Assembly (NCBI RefSeq): GCF_030056665.1
Contig: NZ_JASHIG010000037.1
Strand: one strand, 5' to 3'
DNA: 64,000 nt
DNA from: Flectobacillus roseus
GTDB taxonomy: Bacteria; Bacteroidota; Bacteroidia; Cytophagales; Spirosomataceae
The notes beneath the pieces were generated by a model. The model was not told where the DNA came from, did not search any database, and saw only the letters and a list, made by a program, of their open reading frames with translations. The translations under genes were made by a program, and so were the position numbers. Below are positions 53,991 through 63,212 of this stretch, piece by piece (the stretch's first letter is position 1; each line of letters opens with the position of its first letter).

Positions 53991-56573
53991 TTACTTTTTT
54001 CTATGTAAACGAAGTACTGTCAATGAATGTGCAGGAAGATTGGTTGAAAAACTTGGAGCAACCGACTGTTTACCTTCCACAGGCGTTACTTTGGTATCTT
54101 TTAAATTGCCTGCAAGGGTAATTTTAAGCGCTTCTGGAAGGAAATCGAATTCCTTCAAATTCAATTTAGTATCAACCGAAGTTGGCAATACATTGACCAA
54201 TTTGATAATCAAATCTTTGGTTTTGCTATCTTCCACCACAGAGACAGAAACTCGCTTTTGGAGATACGAATCCTTGTCTGACAGTTCTACCTGACTAGCA
54301 ATATAGCTTCCCCCAGCGTGAACGCCATACAGTTTTTGTACTTCATAATCCACCGTTGTCTTTACCTCGGTATTGTTGAAAAATATCAAATCAGGCTTCC
54401 ATTGGGTATGACCTTCTTTGGCCAAAAGCGGTGCATACGAAGACATACTTACCACATCGCCATTGCGTTCAAGACTGTTTAAGTGTAATGCTTCTACCAA
54501 GGACGTATGCAAGTTATTAGCTCTTCCACCGATATGTGCTGCATATTCGCCCAAGTAAACTTTAGATTTACTACGGTCATAATTATCGTAATAATCTTGG
54601 TTATTGATAAACCAGCCTGGCGATTGATAGTAATGCTCATCTACCATCGGAATATTGATTTCATTTGCTAATTTCCAACCTTCTACATAATCGGTTCCCT
54701 CCGACCACGGCCCAACAGTTCCGATTACTACGATTTCTGGATATTTTGCTTTGATAGCTTTAAAAATCATTCTGAAGCGTTCTTCAAACAAATCCGTAAT
54801 CAAATCTTCGTTTCCAATTCCGATATATTTCAAGTTATATGGCTTGATATGACCATTCATGGCACGCACTTTACCCCATTTGGTAGTCAAGTCGCCATTC
54901 GCCCATTCAATCAAATCCAAAATATCTTGGATATAGCTATCCATTTGCTCCATCGGAATACCACCTTGTTGTCCAGCTCCACCAACACTTGAATTCTGGC
55001 AGCAAACACCCGCCGCAATCACTGGTAAAGGTTGGGCTCCTATATCCTCACAAAAATCAAAATATTCGCCATAACCAATACCCATACTTTGGTGATAGCC
55101 CCAGAGGTTAAACATCGGTTTGCGCTCTTCTAACTTTCCAATCGTATTCTTCCATTTGTAAATATTATCCAAACCATTGCCATGCGCCACACAGCCTCCA
55201 GGGAATCTGACAAAACGTGGATGTAGGTCGGCAAGAGCTTGTGCAATATCCGCTCTGAGACCATTGCGACGACCTTTGAAAGTTTTTTTCGGAAAAAGCG
55301 AAATCATATCTAAGGCATATTGCCCAGAGGTTTCTGGAACAATCGATAACTCAGCATTGGCGGTTGACTCCTTGACCAATAAACTAATCTCATATTTTTG
55401 CCAGATAGTCCCTTTTACATTTACCACACCCACAGCGAATACTTTGCCCAAAGTATCCTTCAACTGAATCGAAAGTTTGCTATTTTTTCCAGTGATATTT
55501 TTTGCAAATAAAGAGAAATAATACGCTTCACCAGCCTTCAATGCAATCCCTTCATAACCTTCTGCTACTAAAGCATCCCCTTTTTGTGTGGTGGTCAACA
55601 CCGCAAAATGAGAATTGTTATAATGGATAGGGCGTATAGAGTCTATAGTTAGCTTGGCTTGACCAGTGGTATGCCAAGCTTTTGTAGCTGTCCACGATTT
55701 ATCATTTCCTCCTTTTTCTGAAAGTTTATATTCAAAATCTCTATTCTGAATCAATTCGGCATAGAGACCTCCATCGGCTGCATAATTCAAATCCTCAAAA
55801 AAGATACCCATCAAAGTTGAACTAATTGATTTTCTTTTCTGAAAATCTACAGTTACCTGTGCAGATAATGGTTTTAAGTTAGCTAGTTTTAGAGTATCCT
55901 CATACAAATTCTCATGATACAACTTTTGTCTTTCTTTTTCAGTATCCAAATACTTTAAAAGCTTATTGACAACTGCTGAAGAAACTTTATACACCAAACC
56001 TGTCTCGGTTTTATCTCCTAGTTTAACCTCCGTTCTAAGATTTAAGCGTGTCGATGCCAACGCTTTTTGTTCTTTTCCATAGCTTCTAAAATCTTTGGTA
56101 GATGTGGTAAAAACCTCTGTTTTGTCACCAACTTTACTTAGCCAAGAAATAAGATATTGCTGTGTTTTAGCATCATATTTAAACTCTGGCAATAAGCAAT
56201 TTTGACTGCCCGAAAACACAGGATAACTCTGACGCCCCCATGCAATAAGGTCGACTGAACTAGCATGCGCCAAGGCATTATCCTTTTCATTTACCGAAAA
56301 AACACAATGCCAAAGTCCATCTGCACCGAGCCATAAAAATGGACTTAGCATTCTCTTTTGAGCGCCCCAAGTTCCATAATCAGAACCCAAAACACCAAAA
56401 TCACTTCCAATAGAATTCCATGTATTTTTGTCGGTGCTCCATGCTAATTGTAAACCTATTTTTCCATCATTTTTTAAGGAACAATAAGAAAAAAGGTAAA
56501 CTGAGTCTTGGGTAATGGTTTGTGCTGAGAGTTGTAATGACAAAAAACAAAACAGCAAAAGTAGTTTTTTCAT
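53991..56573 (-). CDS. GH51 alpha-L-arabinofuranosidase with N-terminal GH43-like domain
   Basis: An 860-residue secreted enzyme. The start MKKLLLLFCFLSLQLSAQ gives a signal peptide; a longer frame would add 55 unlikely residues. Residues 20-220 look like part of a GH43/GH32-type five-bladed propeller (IGLQLAWSTDKNTWNSIG, SPFLWLGADGLWHCVFS). The rest is a GH51 architecture: carbohydrate-binding insert, barrel with RFPGGCVAHGN, acid/base Glu589 in GIGNEDLI and nucleophile Glu676 in YLGEYAAH, then a C-terminal beta-sandwich ending LTVLRLHRKK. It removes arabinofuranosyl side chains from arabinoxylan, arabinan or arabinogalactan. A probable GH27 remnant precedes it by 34 bp on the same strand. 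Confidence 0.93.
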   Translation of the reverse strand: MKKLLLLFCFLSLQLSAQTITQDSVYLFSYCSLKNDGKIGLQLAWSTDKNTWNSIGSDFGVLGSDYGTWGAQKRMLSPFLWLGADGLWHCVFSVNEKDNALAHASSVDLIAWGRQSYPVFSGSQNCLLPEFKYDAKTQQYLISWLSKVGDKTEVFTTSTKDFRSYGKEQKALASTRLNLRTEVKLGDKTETGLVYKVSSAVVNKLLKYLDTEKERQKLYHENLYEDTLKLANLKPLSAQVTVDFQKRKSISSTLMGIFFEDLNYAADGGLYAELIQNRDFEYKLSEKGGNDKSWTATKAWHTTGQAKLTIDSIRPIHYNNSHFAVLTTTQKGDALVAEGYEGIALKAGEAYYFSLFAKNITGKNSKLSIQLKDTLGKVFAVGVVNVKGTIWQKYEISLLVKESTANAELSIVPETSGQYALDMISLFPKKTFKGRRNGLRADIAQALADLHPRFVRFPGGCVAHGNGLDNIYKWKNTIGKLEERKPMFNLWGYHQSMGIGYGEYFDFCEDIGAQPLPVIAAGVCCQNSSVGGAGQQGGIPMEQMDSYIQDILDLIEWANGDLTTKWGKVRAMNGHIKPYNLKYIGIGNEDLITDLFEERFRMIFKAIKAKYPEIVVIGTVGPWSEGTDYVEGWKLANEINIPMVDEHYYQSPGWFINNQDYYDNYDRSKSKVYLGEYAAHIGGRANNLHTSLVEALHLNSLERNGDVVSMSSYAPLLAKEGHTQWKPDLIFFNNTEVKTTVDYEVQKLYGVHAGGSYIASQVELSDKDSYLQKRVSVSVVEDSKTKDLIIKLVNVLPTSVDTKLNLKEFDFLPEALKITLAGNLKDTKVTPVEGKQSVAPSFSTNLPAHSLTVLRLHRKK

Positions 56574-56607
56574 AAAATTGGTATACAGTTTAAGGTTAAA
56601 ATCAAGA

Positions 56608-56931
56608 CTATTTGATAGGACTAATTTTATACATCCCAGCACCATGACGGTAGATTTCAGGGGCAAAAGTACCAGTAAAAACACCCACTTTTTTTCCAGT
56701 CCATAAATCAACGATTTGGCATTTTCCAGTAAACCCAAGCGCTTTCAAATCAATCGAAATCGCTGATTTTTCGGGAACGACTGGACCAGCAGGATCTTCT
56801 GTGAAAACCATAAACTGCATGGTTGCCCCTACATTTTGCATCGCCGCGACGTTATCGACGCCTACCAATTTATGCTGAGCAAAGGTTACCGTCGCGAGTA
56901 AAGTCAGCCCAGTGATAAGAGTTTTTTTCAT
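56608..56931 (-). pseudogene. Signal peptide joined to a GH27 alpha-galactosidase C-terminal domain (internal deletion)
   Basis: A 107-residue frame. Residues 1-18 are a signal peptide (MKKTLITGLTLLATVTFAQ). From about residue 35 the sequence reads like the C-terminal beta-sandwich of GH27 alpha-galactosidases: SIDLKALGF, CQIVDLWTGKKVG, then FAPEIYRHGAGMYKISPIK, the DLW and HGA motifs being typical. The roughly 300-residue catalytic barrel is missing, with no stop or frameshift at the joint. The simplest reading is an in-frame deletion that left the operon's first gene as a remnant; a small exported binding domain is the alternative. Confidence 0.6.
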
Positions 56932-57237
56932 AAGTTTTGTTAATAACTTAGGGTAAACGTGTCAATTTGACACAAATAAAGGCAAAAAAAATGACAGAAC
57001 TGTTAGGTTCTGTGGGATAGTCGTGCAAATTTAGAAGGAAATATTAAATAATTTAGAGGGAAAAGACAATTTTGTGGTTCAATTATTTCATATTTGGAAA
57101 TTGAAAAAGCAAAAGTATTACCCTCTATGGAGACTTAATGTCAAAATAGTAATATCATTTATTTATTCAACTAAAAAATATCAAATCATCATAGACTCAA
57201 ATACCTATTGTATTACCCATTTTAACCAAACTTTTTC
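56932..57237. other. Divergent intergenic region with a 22-bp-period direct repeat
   Basis: TTTAGAAGGAAA (57030-57041) is repeated as TTTAGAGGGAAA (57052-57063), 22 bp apart, the same helical phasing as the TTACCCC operators. On the minus strand TAAATTTG at 57026-57033 fits the -7 consensus but overlaps the repeat, which would suit repression more than activation. The rest is AT-rich. Confidence 0.5.
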
Positions 57238-58329
57238 ATGGCGCTAAATTCTTTAACAAATCCTCTACAGAAGCAATATCAAGACTTTTGGAACTGGTTT
57301 CAAAAGTATCAAGAAACCTTTTATCAAGCTGTAAAAACCGAGCAGAATATTGATGAAGACTTTTTTTCAAAATTATCCCCAAAACTTGATGCAATCAAAG
57401 ATGGGATTTTTTATCTCTCAGGAATGCTAGATGACAATACCGCAGAGTTAGTTTTGACGGCAGATGGGAGTTTATTAAATATCGCCTTTGTGGAAGATCT
57501 TGTGGAGACTGCACCAAACTTAAAGGGTTGGAAATTTACTGCGCTCAAACCTGCTATGGAAAACGAAGATTTTACCATCAATATGGGAGACCTCTCTTTT
57601 GGTAAACATAATATTCATTTTTATCCAATCGAGCATTCCGATTACCCAGACCAAGTAGACCTCTGTTTTGTTTATGAAAATTTTGAAGAAGAAAATGTAG
57701 AAGAATCAAATAACGGTATTTATCTATTTCTAGATAATTTTCTCGGCGAGTTGGAGTTTGCCACTCAAATCGATAATGTTCAAATTGTGTCTCCACACGA
57801 AGTAGAACCTACTCAAGAACTCATACCTATTTCAAAGTTGAAGGCGTATTTGAATTGGAGAAATACAGAGTTTGTTGAGAAATACGAGGGCTTGCAGTAT
57901 GATACTGAAAACGATGAATATGGAACCCTTGAACAAGAATTTGAAAGTGGAGATAAACTATATGCTGTTATAGATACAACTTTGTTGAATTGGGATGCTA
58001 CCGCCTCGCACCCTTGGATGGCTACTATCACTTTTAAATATGAGGGTGTAAATGGAATGCCTAATGAGAAACAATATGAGAAATTAGAACTTATACACGG
58101 CGAAATGATGGCAGCACTTCCTGATTTTGAAGGTTACTTAATGCTTTGTAGAGTCACCTCAAGAAATGATAGAGATGTATTTTTGGCTTGTAAGGACTTC
58201 AGAAAACCTTCCAAAGTTTTTTATGAATTATCACAAAAATATGGCTTGGAGTTTGAAATAGAATACCAAATTTCTAAAGATAAGTACTGGCAAGCATTAG
58301 ACTATTTTAGATCTTTTCAGAGTCAATAG
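57238..58329 (+). CDS. DUF695-like protein
   Basis: A 363-residue acidic soluble protein without signal peptide. The N-terminal part has DFWNWFQKYQETFYQAVKTE and an alpha/beta stretch; the C-terminal part (about 215-360) reads DKLYAVIDTTLLNWDATASHPWMATITFKYEG, a pattern I associate with DUF695 domains, followed by YLMLCRVTSRNDRDVFLACKD. Function is unknown; such proteins are often found among polymorphic-toxin immunity and other accessory genes. It opens the accessory region and is followed by a DUF6348-like gene 59 bp on. Confidence 0.65.
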   Translation: MALNSLTNPLQKQYQDFWNWFQKYQETFYQAVKTEQNIDEDFFSKLSPKLDAIKDGIFYLSGMLDDNTAELVLTADGSLLNIAFVEDLVETAPNLKGWKFTALKPAMENEDFTINMGDLSFGKHNIHFYPIEHSDYPDQVDLCFVYENFEEENVEESNNGIYLFLDNFLGELEFATQIDNVQIVSPHEVEPTQELIPISKLKAYLNWRNTEFVEKYEGLQYDTENDEYGTLEQEFESGDKLYAVIDTTLLNWDATASHPWMATITFKYEGVNGMPNEKQYEKLELIHGEMMAALPDFEGYLMLCRVTSRNDRDVFLACKDFRKPSKVFYELSQKYGLEFEIEYQISKDKYWQALDYFRSFQSQ

Positions 58330-58388
58330 TAATATGCAGTTCAAAAATTATATTATTCGCATTACCAAACATTAACGCTTATACTCCT

Positions 58389-59138
58389 GTGACCACAATT
58401 GATTTTTTCAGAAAAATTTTCCAGTCAAAAAAGGGAAAAAACTGTATGCAACCCATCAATTACAATGTATATCTCCTTGAGATATTACACAAGAAAATTG
58501 AAGGATTAGGTCATCAACCAGCATTCCATCAGCAATACTATGCACTTTTATTAAAAAATAAGTTAGAAATAGCCACAGAAATTATCGATAACCCTGAAAA
58601 TCACAAAAGTATTCTTCAACTAAAAGTTGTTGTTACTCATCCCGAATACTTTCCAGAGGGTATTTTTGATTGCTTGGTTGGACTTGGTGATACTATGGAA
58701 GACAAAATTGATTCAGTGATTGATAATTTTCTAAATGCTAACTTTCAACCAATTATCAACAGCCAACAAGAATTCCATAATCCCAAATTAGATTTTACCT
58801 CGAATGAAAATGGAAAAGAAATTCTCTGGCATGTCTATCCAAGCCATTTACTCTTACAAGGCAATTGGCAACAAGAGCCCTCAGAAAATATACTATTGGA
58901 TTATCTACAAAGTAGATTGACGGCAATCCTTTTTCCTCAAAAAATGAACTGGCTTAAGATATATATTTCTAGGCAACCATCTGGAGAAATCATAGGAGAA
59001 TGTATTTTAAATAACCAACCTTGGGAAGAAGGTTTAGAAGCTATTACTGAATATGCACAATCTTGGGATTTGAATGCCAAATTTCTAGGGATGAAACAAT
59101 TTATTGTTTTTAAGAGGTGCGACAATCACAATTTGTAA
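58389..59138 (+). CDS. DUF6348-like protein
   Basis: A 249-residue soluble protein. The frame opens with GTG; an internal ATG (residue 20, MQPINYNVYLLEILHKK) is an equally good start. The motif PEYFPEGIFDCLVGLGDTMEDKIDSVIDNFLNANFQPI resembles DUF6348, with an aromatic-rich middle (ILWHVYPSHLLLQGNW). No catalytic residues are recognised. It is encoded after the DUF695-like gene in the same direction and may be co-transcribed with it. The family call is from memory of the motif. Confidence 0.6.
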   Translation: MTTIDFFRKIFQSKKGKNCMQPINYNVYLLEILHKKIEGLGHQPAFHQQYYALLLKNKLEIATEIIDNPENHKSILQLKVVVTHPEYFPEGIFDCLVGLGDTMEDKIDSVIDNFLNANFQPIINSQQEFHNPKLDFTSNENGKEILWHVYPSHLLLQGNWQQEPSENILLDYLQSRLTAILFPQKMNWLKIYISRQPSGEIIGECILNNQPWEEGLEAITEYAQSWDLNAKFLGMKQFIVFKRCDNHNL

Positions 59139-59244
59139 TTAACATGGATAATCTCATTTTAATATGACAATTTAAGGTTTTATCTTCAGTTTAATAAAGT
59201 CATAATATGGTTTATACAATCTGCCAAAAGAAATTTCCAACCGA

Positions 59245-59796
59245 ATGAAATACCTAAATATCCTGATAATTTCATTTTTGATTTGTTGTGGAAAGCAAAA
59301 GGGAGTCAAAGAAATAATATCAACAGCAGACGCATTGGTCATTGAAAAAGAGCTCAATAATCCAATTCCATCACCTCCAACTTTAATTTATATGATGGAT
59401 AAATCTGGATACATACACCTTACTGATTATCAAGAACTAAAATCATTATATACCATAAAATATAAAACAAGGTTTATGCCCTTGAGCAAGTTCCTCTATC
59501 TCACTGTCAATCAATACTATAAACTAGAAAAAACAGATTTTAGTGAAACATCAAATTGTAAAGTATCTCCAGTCATTGAAGAAACATACAGAAACACCAA
59601 TATCGATGTCTTCACTAATAAATACTGTTATCGTACGAAACACAAGGGAAAAGATATGTTAGGGCTTAGTATGAAAAATCTTTCGACCTGCGAAATAAAA
59701 ACAATCACATATTATTTTTTTCAGAATAGATTTAGGATAGTTTATGACGATTACCATAATGATTACTATTTTATCAAAAATGAAAATATCCGCTAG
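59245..59796 (+). CDS. Small lipoprotein of unknown function
   Basis: A 183-residue predicted lipoprotein: MKYLNILIISFLICCGKQKG with the lipobox at Cys15/16. The rest is rich in Tyr, Thr and Lys with several Cys (NCKVSP, NKYCYRTK, STCEIKT) that could form disulfides in the periplasm. I do not recognise a family. Its stop is directly followed by a diverged copy of a repeat that also flanks the duplicated genes downstream. Confidence 0.65.
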   Translation: MKYLNILIISFLICCGKQKGVKEIISTADALVIEKELNNPIPSPPTLIYMMDKSGYIHLTDYQELKSLYTIKYKTRFMPLSKFLYLTVNQYYKLEKTDFSETSNCKVSPVIEETYRNTNIDVFTNKYCYRTKHKGKDMLGLSMKNLSTCEIKTITYYFFQNRFRIVYDDYHNDYYFIKNENIR

Positions 59797-59826
59797 GGCT
59801 GGCTTCCTTTCCAGTCTTACCAATTT
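59797..59826. repeat. Diverged copy of the flanking repeat (GCTGGCTTCCT type)
   Basis: GGCTGGCTTCCTTTCCAGTC, then TTACCAATTTA, is similar to the GTGCTAGCTTCCTAGTCAGT repeat found at three places near the duplicated genes. Confidence 0.45.
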
Positions 59827-59910
59827 ACATAGACCCAAATCTTGAAAAAAATACAATAGTCAAACAGAGACTGTATTGCTAAATGTTTCGCCCCAACAAC
59901 AAGTGAGTGC

Positions 59911-60342
59911 ATGCAAAATAATTTTAGAATTGATTCTATATTTCACGAAGTGGGTTATTCGTTTGATATTCCCTTAGAAATTCATCAAGAGCTCATACGA
60001 GAAATAGACTTGAAATTAAAGTCTGGGGAGATTTCTTTGTTTGGGAAAGAGGAGTATTCTCTTTTTGTAATTGTTAATACGGGTAAAGAAATAAAAGATT
60101 TAGCTATCAAGAAATCCTACCAGAGTAAAAAAGAGCGGTATTTAGAATATGTAATTTACATTCCTTTTAAAGTGGTCTCTAACAATGAAGCTCAAGTAAA
60201 TATGATTTTGACATATTTGGACTATTTAAGCTTAGGTATCGAAAAAGTATTAGCAATTCACAAAGCTGATACAAAGGTAATTGAGGATATTTTTCGAAAT
60301 ACTAAATCTAAAGTTTTGCATTCAGATTCGTTGTATCATTGA
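59911..60342 (+). CDS. Small hypothetical protein, immunity-like context
   Basis: A 143-residue soluble protein without signal peptide or known motif. It is mixed alpha/beta: FHEVGYSFDIPLEIHQELI, then KKERYLEYVIYIPFKVV and a helical end (YLDYLSLGIEKVLAI). Size, charge and setting among similar orphan genes are typical of immunity proteins of polymorphic toxins, but no family is recognised and no toxin is next to it. It lies between two lipoprotein genes, one of them in opposite orientation. Confidence 0.6.
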   Translation: MQNNFRIDSIFHEVGYSFDIPLEIHQELIREIDLKLKSGEISLFGKEEYSLFVIVNTGKEIKDLAIKKSYQSKKERYLEYVIYIPFKVVSNNEAQVNMILTYLDYLSLGIEKVLAIHKADTKVIEDIFRNTKSKVLHSDSLYH

Positions 60343-60461
60343 CCTACTAGAGACATGGAATAATCGTATGAAAAGCACTAAAAAATCAGAAAGAAAGAAT
60401 TAGGACTCTACCAATTATTGAGGTGAAACGCCCTACCAAGAGTGGTAATAAATGCCATAAT

Positions 60462-60890
60462 TTATCTGCTAACTCTGAAAAAGAATTTATTTTCAGCTCC
60501 AATTTTGAGATTGTTTTTAATTATATACGGACTAATATTACTTCGCACATAATTTATGGAGTCGATGCTAATCTCTAGTTCTGAGCCGGGTATGTATAAT
60601 GAATCGCCAATAATTTGAAGAGTTATATCTTCTGTTTCTTGAGGTAAATATGATGAGTATGCACATGTACCATCTTTATCAGTTCGTAAGTAACTATCGA
60701 AAACCAGAACTCTATTGAGAATACCTTTACTCTTATCTCCAGAAAAATAAAAAATAAAGTTACCTATAGGCTTTCCTAATGAATCAATTACTCTAATTTT
60801 TAAACTTGTTGAAATTTGGATTTTCTCTTCACAGGATACGATTCCTAAAATAAAGATGGTAAGTAGAATAATTTTAGTAGTTTTCATCAT
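60462..60890 (-). CDS. Small lipoprotein with beta-sandwich look
   Basis: A 142-residue predicted lipoprotein, MMKTTKIILLTIFILGIVSC, lipobox Cys20. The mature part begins LKIRVIDSLGKPIGNFIFYFSG, like the first strands of carboxypeptidase-regulatory or transthyretin-like domains (VxDxxGxPI). Function unknown. It is the only minus-strand gene in this accessory stretch and stands opposite to its neighbours. Confidence 0.65.
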   Translation of the reverse strand: MMKTTKIILLTIFILGIVSCEEKIQISTSLKIRVIDSLGKPIGNFIFYFSGDKSKGILNRVLVFDSYLRTDKDGTCAYSSYLPQETEDITLQIIGDSLYIPGSELEISIDSINYVRSNISPYIIKNNLKIGAENKFFFRVSR

Positions 60891-61140
60891 TGAAGGATTA
60901 GATGCACAAAGGTGTTAAGCTAATATAAATAAAATTTTCAGGTATTTTTAATTAAACAAATATTATAATCAATAGAATTTATCTCTCATAAGTGCTAGCT
61001 TCCTAGTCAGTACTAACCAATTCAAAGGATTACAATGCTTAAACCTAATGCAAGATCGCTTTTAAAATACTGAACTGATACTTGAAGATTACTATATCGA
61101 TTAAAACAGTTTCAAAAAAGAGAAAGAACTATCAAAATAT

Positions 61141-61842
61141 ATGACAAAGAAAGATTTTTTAAAGGAAATGGATAAGCATTTGGGTGTTTATTTATCAGGT
61201 TTTGGCTTCAAAATAAAGCAAGATGGAACTATACAGAAAACTAGTAAAGATATGATTTGGTTGATCCAACTAACGTTTGAGAATTGGGGTACGGTTCACG
61301 TGGACAACATATTTACTTCTGTTAAAGTTAAAAGCTTGGAAAAAGCATGTGTGGAAATATATTATCCTTTTTTGAGTGAATCGTTACAAAAAAGTCGATA
61401 TCAAGGACAAAAGACGTTAGTTGGTCCAATTAAAAAGGTCAATAAAGATATCTTCCAAATTATTCAGGTTAACTCCTTTGCAGTTACATTTAAGGAGTAT
61501 TTTGAAAATGAATTTCTTCCTTTTTTTAACTCCTACTCTGATGTTCAATCAATAAATCGAAAATACGATGAGATGGACGTCCCATATCAAGATGGTATTG
61601 GATATGTTGGGGATTATGATCAAATAGAAATTTACAATGGTTTTAGTACTATTTTCAGCCTAGAAACTCTGGGACGAAGAATATTATTGATGAAGTATAG
61701 TAAGGATTCCAGATACGAGGACTACATAAAATGGTTAAAAAATTGTATAGAAGCAGGGCAATTGGATTCAGTGTCCGTGAAAATATATGATAGAGTACTT
61801 CCTGAACTAATGAGTTTTCAATGTCCTGAAATTTATCAATAA
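61141..61842 (+). CDS. Unknown protein, first copy of a duplicated gene
   Basis: A 233-residue soluble protein. The N-terminal third (DFLKEMDKHLGVYLSGFGFKI then MIWLIQLTFENWGTVHVDN) is reminiscent of DUF4304-like proteins (long helix, then strand with Q and W), but I cannot name the family. The middle has AVTFKEYFENEFLPFFNSY and the end RRILLMKYSKDSRYEDYIKWL. It is about 87 percent identical by eye (about 30 differences in 233) to the second copy 868 bp on. Tandem copies of small soluble genes are common in immunity arrays; that role is inference. Confidence 0.7.
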   Translation: MTKKDFLKEMDKHLGVYLSGFGFKIKQDGTIQKTSKDMIWLIQLTFENWGTVHVDNIFTSVKVKSLEKACVEIYYPFLSESLQKSRYQGQKTLVGPIKKVNKDIFQIIQVNSFAVTFKEYFENEFLPFFNSYSDVQSINRKYDEMDVPYQDGIGYVGDYDQIEIYNGFSTIFSLETLGRRILLMKYSKDSRYEDYIKWLKNCIEAGQLDSVSVKIYDRVLPELMSFQCPEIYQ

Positions 61843-62008
61843 CTAGACTGCCTCTGCTAGTGCTAGCTTCCTAGTCAGTAATGCCCAATTCAAAGGATTA
61901 CAATCCCTAAACCTAATGCAAGATCACTTTTAAAGTACCGAACTGATACTTGTAGCCTATTATATCGATTAAAACAGTTTCAAAAAAGAGAAGGAACTAT
62001 CAAAATAT

Positions 62009-62710
62009 ATGACAAAGAAAGATTTTTTAAAGGAAATGGATAAGCATTTGGGTGTTTATTTATCAGGTTTTGGCTTCAAAATAAAGCAAGATGGAACTAT
62101 ACAGAAAACTAGTAAAGATATGATTTGGTTGATTCAACTGACATTTGCAAATTGGGGTACTGTTCATGTGGACAATATATTTGCTTTTGTTAAAGTTAAA
62201 AGTTTGGAAAAAGCATGTGTAGAAATATATTATCCTTTTTTGAGTGACTCGGTAAAAAAAAGTCGATACCAAGGGCAAGTGACGTTAGTTGGCCCAACTA
62301 GAAATGTCAAGAAAGATTTCTTCCAAATTATTCAGGTTAACTCCTTTTCAGCTGCGTTTAAAGAATATTTTGAAAAAGAGCTCCTTCCTTTTTTTAACTC
62401 ATACCTTGATGTTCAATCAATAAATCGAAAATACGATGAGATGGATGTCCCATATCGTGAAGGTGTTGGATATATCGGAGATTATAATCAAATAGAAATT
62501 TATAATGGTTTTAGTACTGCTTTCAGCATAGAAACTCTGGGACGAAGAATATTATTGATGAAATATAGTAAGGATTCCAGATACGAGGACTACATAAAAT
62601 GGTTAAAAGATTGTATTGAAACAGAGCAATTGGATTCGGTGTGGGTGAAAATGTATGATAGAGTACTTCCTGAACTAATGAGTTTTCAATGTCCTGAAAT
62701 TTATCAATAA
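62009..62710 (+). CDS. Unknown protein, second copy of a duplicated gene
   Basis: A 233-residue paralogue of the preceding gene with the same start, length and end (SFQCPEIYQ). Differences cluster in two stretches, around residues 95-115 (SDSVKKSRYQGQVTLVGPTR) and 150-165 (YREGVGYIGDYNQ), while the C-terminal third is nearly unchanged, as if specificity residues had drifted. The leader before the start is also duplicated, so both copies probably share the same expression signals. Function unknown. Confidence 0.7.
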   Translation: MTKKDFLKEMDKHLGVYLSGFGFKIKQDGTIQKTSKDMIWLIQLTFANWGTVHVDNIFAFVKVKSLEKACVEIYYPFLSDSVKKSRYQGQVTLVGPTRNVKKDFFQIIQVNSFSAAFKEYFEKELLPFFNSYLDVQSINRKYDEMDVPYREGVGYIGDYNQIEIYNGFSTAFSIETLGRRILLMKYSKDSRYEDYIKWLKDCIETEQLDSVWVKMYDRVLPELMSFQCPEIYQ

Positions 62711-62769
62711 CTAGACTGCCTCTGCTAGTGCTAGCTTCCTATCAGTACTTACCAATTCAAAGGATTACA

Positions 62770-63032
62770 CATTGATGACAATCATTTCACTGAAGTAAAG
62801 TAGACAACCTAATTTCCAACTCCACCCTAATGATAGCTTGTACCGCCTAACCTTTGGGCGTATATCAGAGAGAGTTTGATTCCTAAGCCTTAGGATTGAG
62901 TATAGGTTCAAAGCTATTTTTCTACCCTGAACAGAGATAGCAGGAAGATTATTGAATTTTGGGATTAAATGCGTAATATAACAAGAAAATTCTGAGAGAT
63001 AACCGTTTTACTTCCACTTTAACGACACCTAG
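62770..63032. other. Gap with decayed coding traces
   Basis: No intact gene. A short open stretch on the plus strand around 62812-62875 reads QLHPNDSLYRLTFGRISERV before a stop and looks like protein, so it may be a fragment of a lost gene. A TCCTAA/TTAGGA hairpin stands at 62881-62895. Confidence 0.35.
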
Positions 63033-63206
63033 ACTGGCACTGGCGGTCTTGCCGAGTTCTGCAATATGCAAACCCTAGAGGCTACTTTACACGACTTGCA
63101 AAACATCTTTGGTAAAGATATGGTCAAGGTAAGAAAACTGGAAACTAACAACCATCCTTATCGGATGAATTTTAGTGTACTGTTTAATAATTCATTTAAT
63201 CTATAA
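63033..63206 (+). pseudogene. Orphan C-terminal coding fragment before a small gene
   Basis: After an in-frame TAG the frame is open for 57 codons: TGTGGLAEFCNMQTLEATLH, a Lys/Val stretch, and NHPYRMNFSVLFNNSFNL. An ATG at 63066 gives 46 residues. It has no promoter or obvious start and ends 6 bp before the next gene. This is the layout of a displaced toxin C-terminus with its immunity gene, as left behind by recombination at polymorphic toxin loci. The toxin family is not recognised. Confidence 0.45.
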
Positions 63207-63212
63207 TTTAAT

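Larger units (their letters stand above)
60992..62769 (+). repeat. 868-bp tandem duplication with three copies of a 43-bp flanking repeat
   Basis: The 43-bp block starting GTGCTAGCTTCCTAGTCAGT lies at 60992-61034, 61860-61902 and 62728-62769 (the last with one base less). Successive copies are exactly 868 bp apart, as are the two gene starts. Each unit holds one copy of an unknown gene with its leader. Divergence between units shows the duplication is not very recent. Confidence 0.85.
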
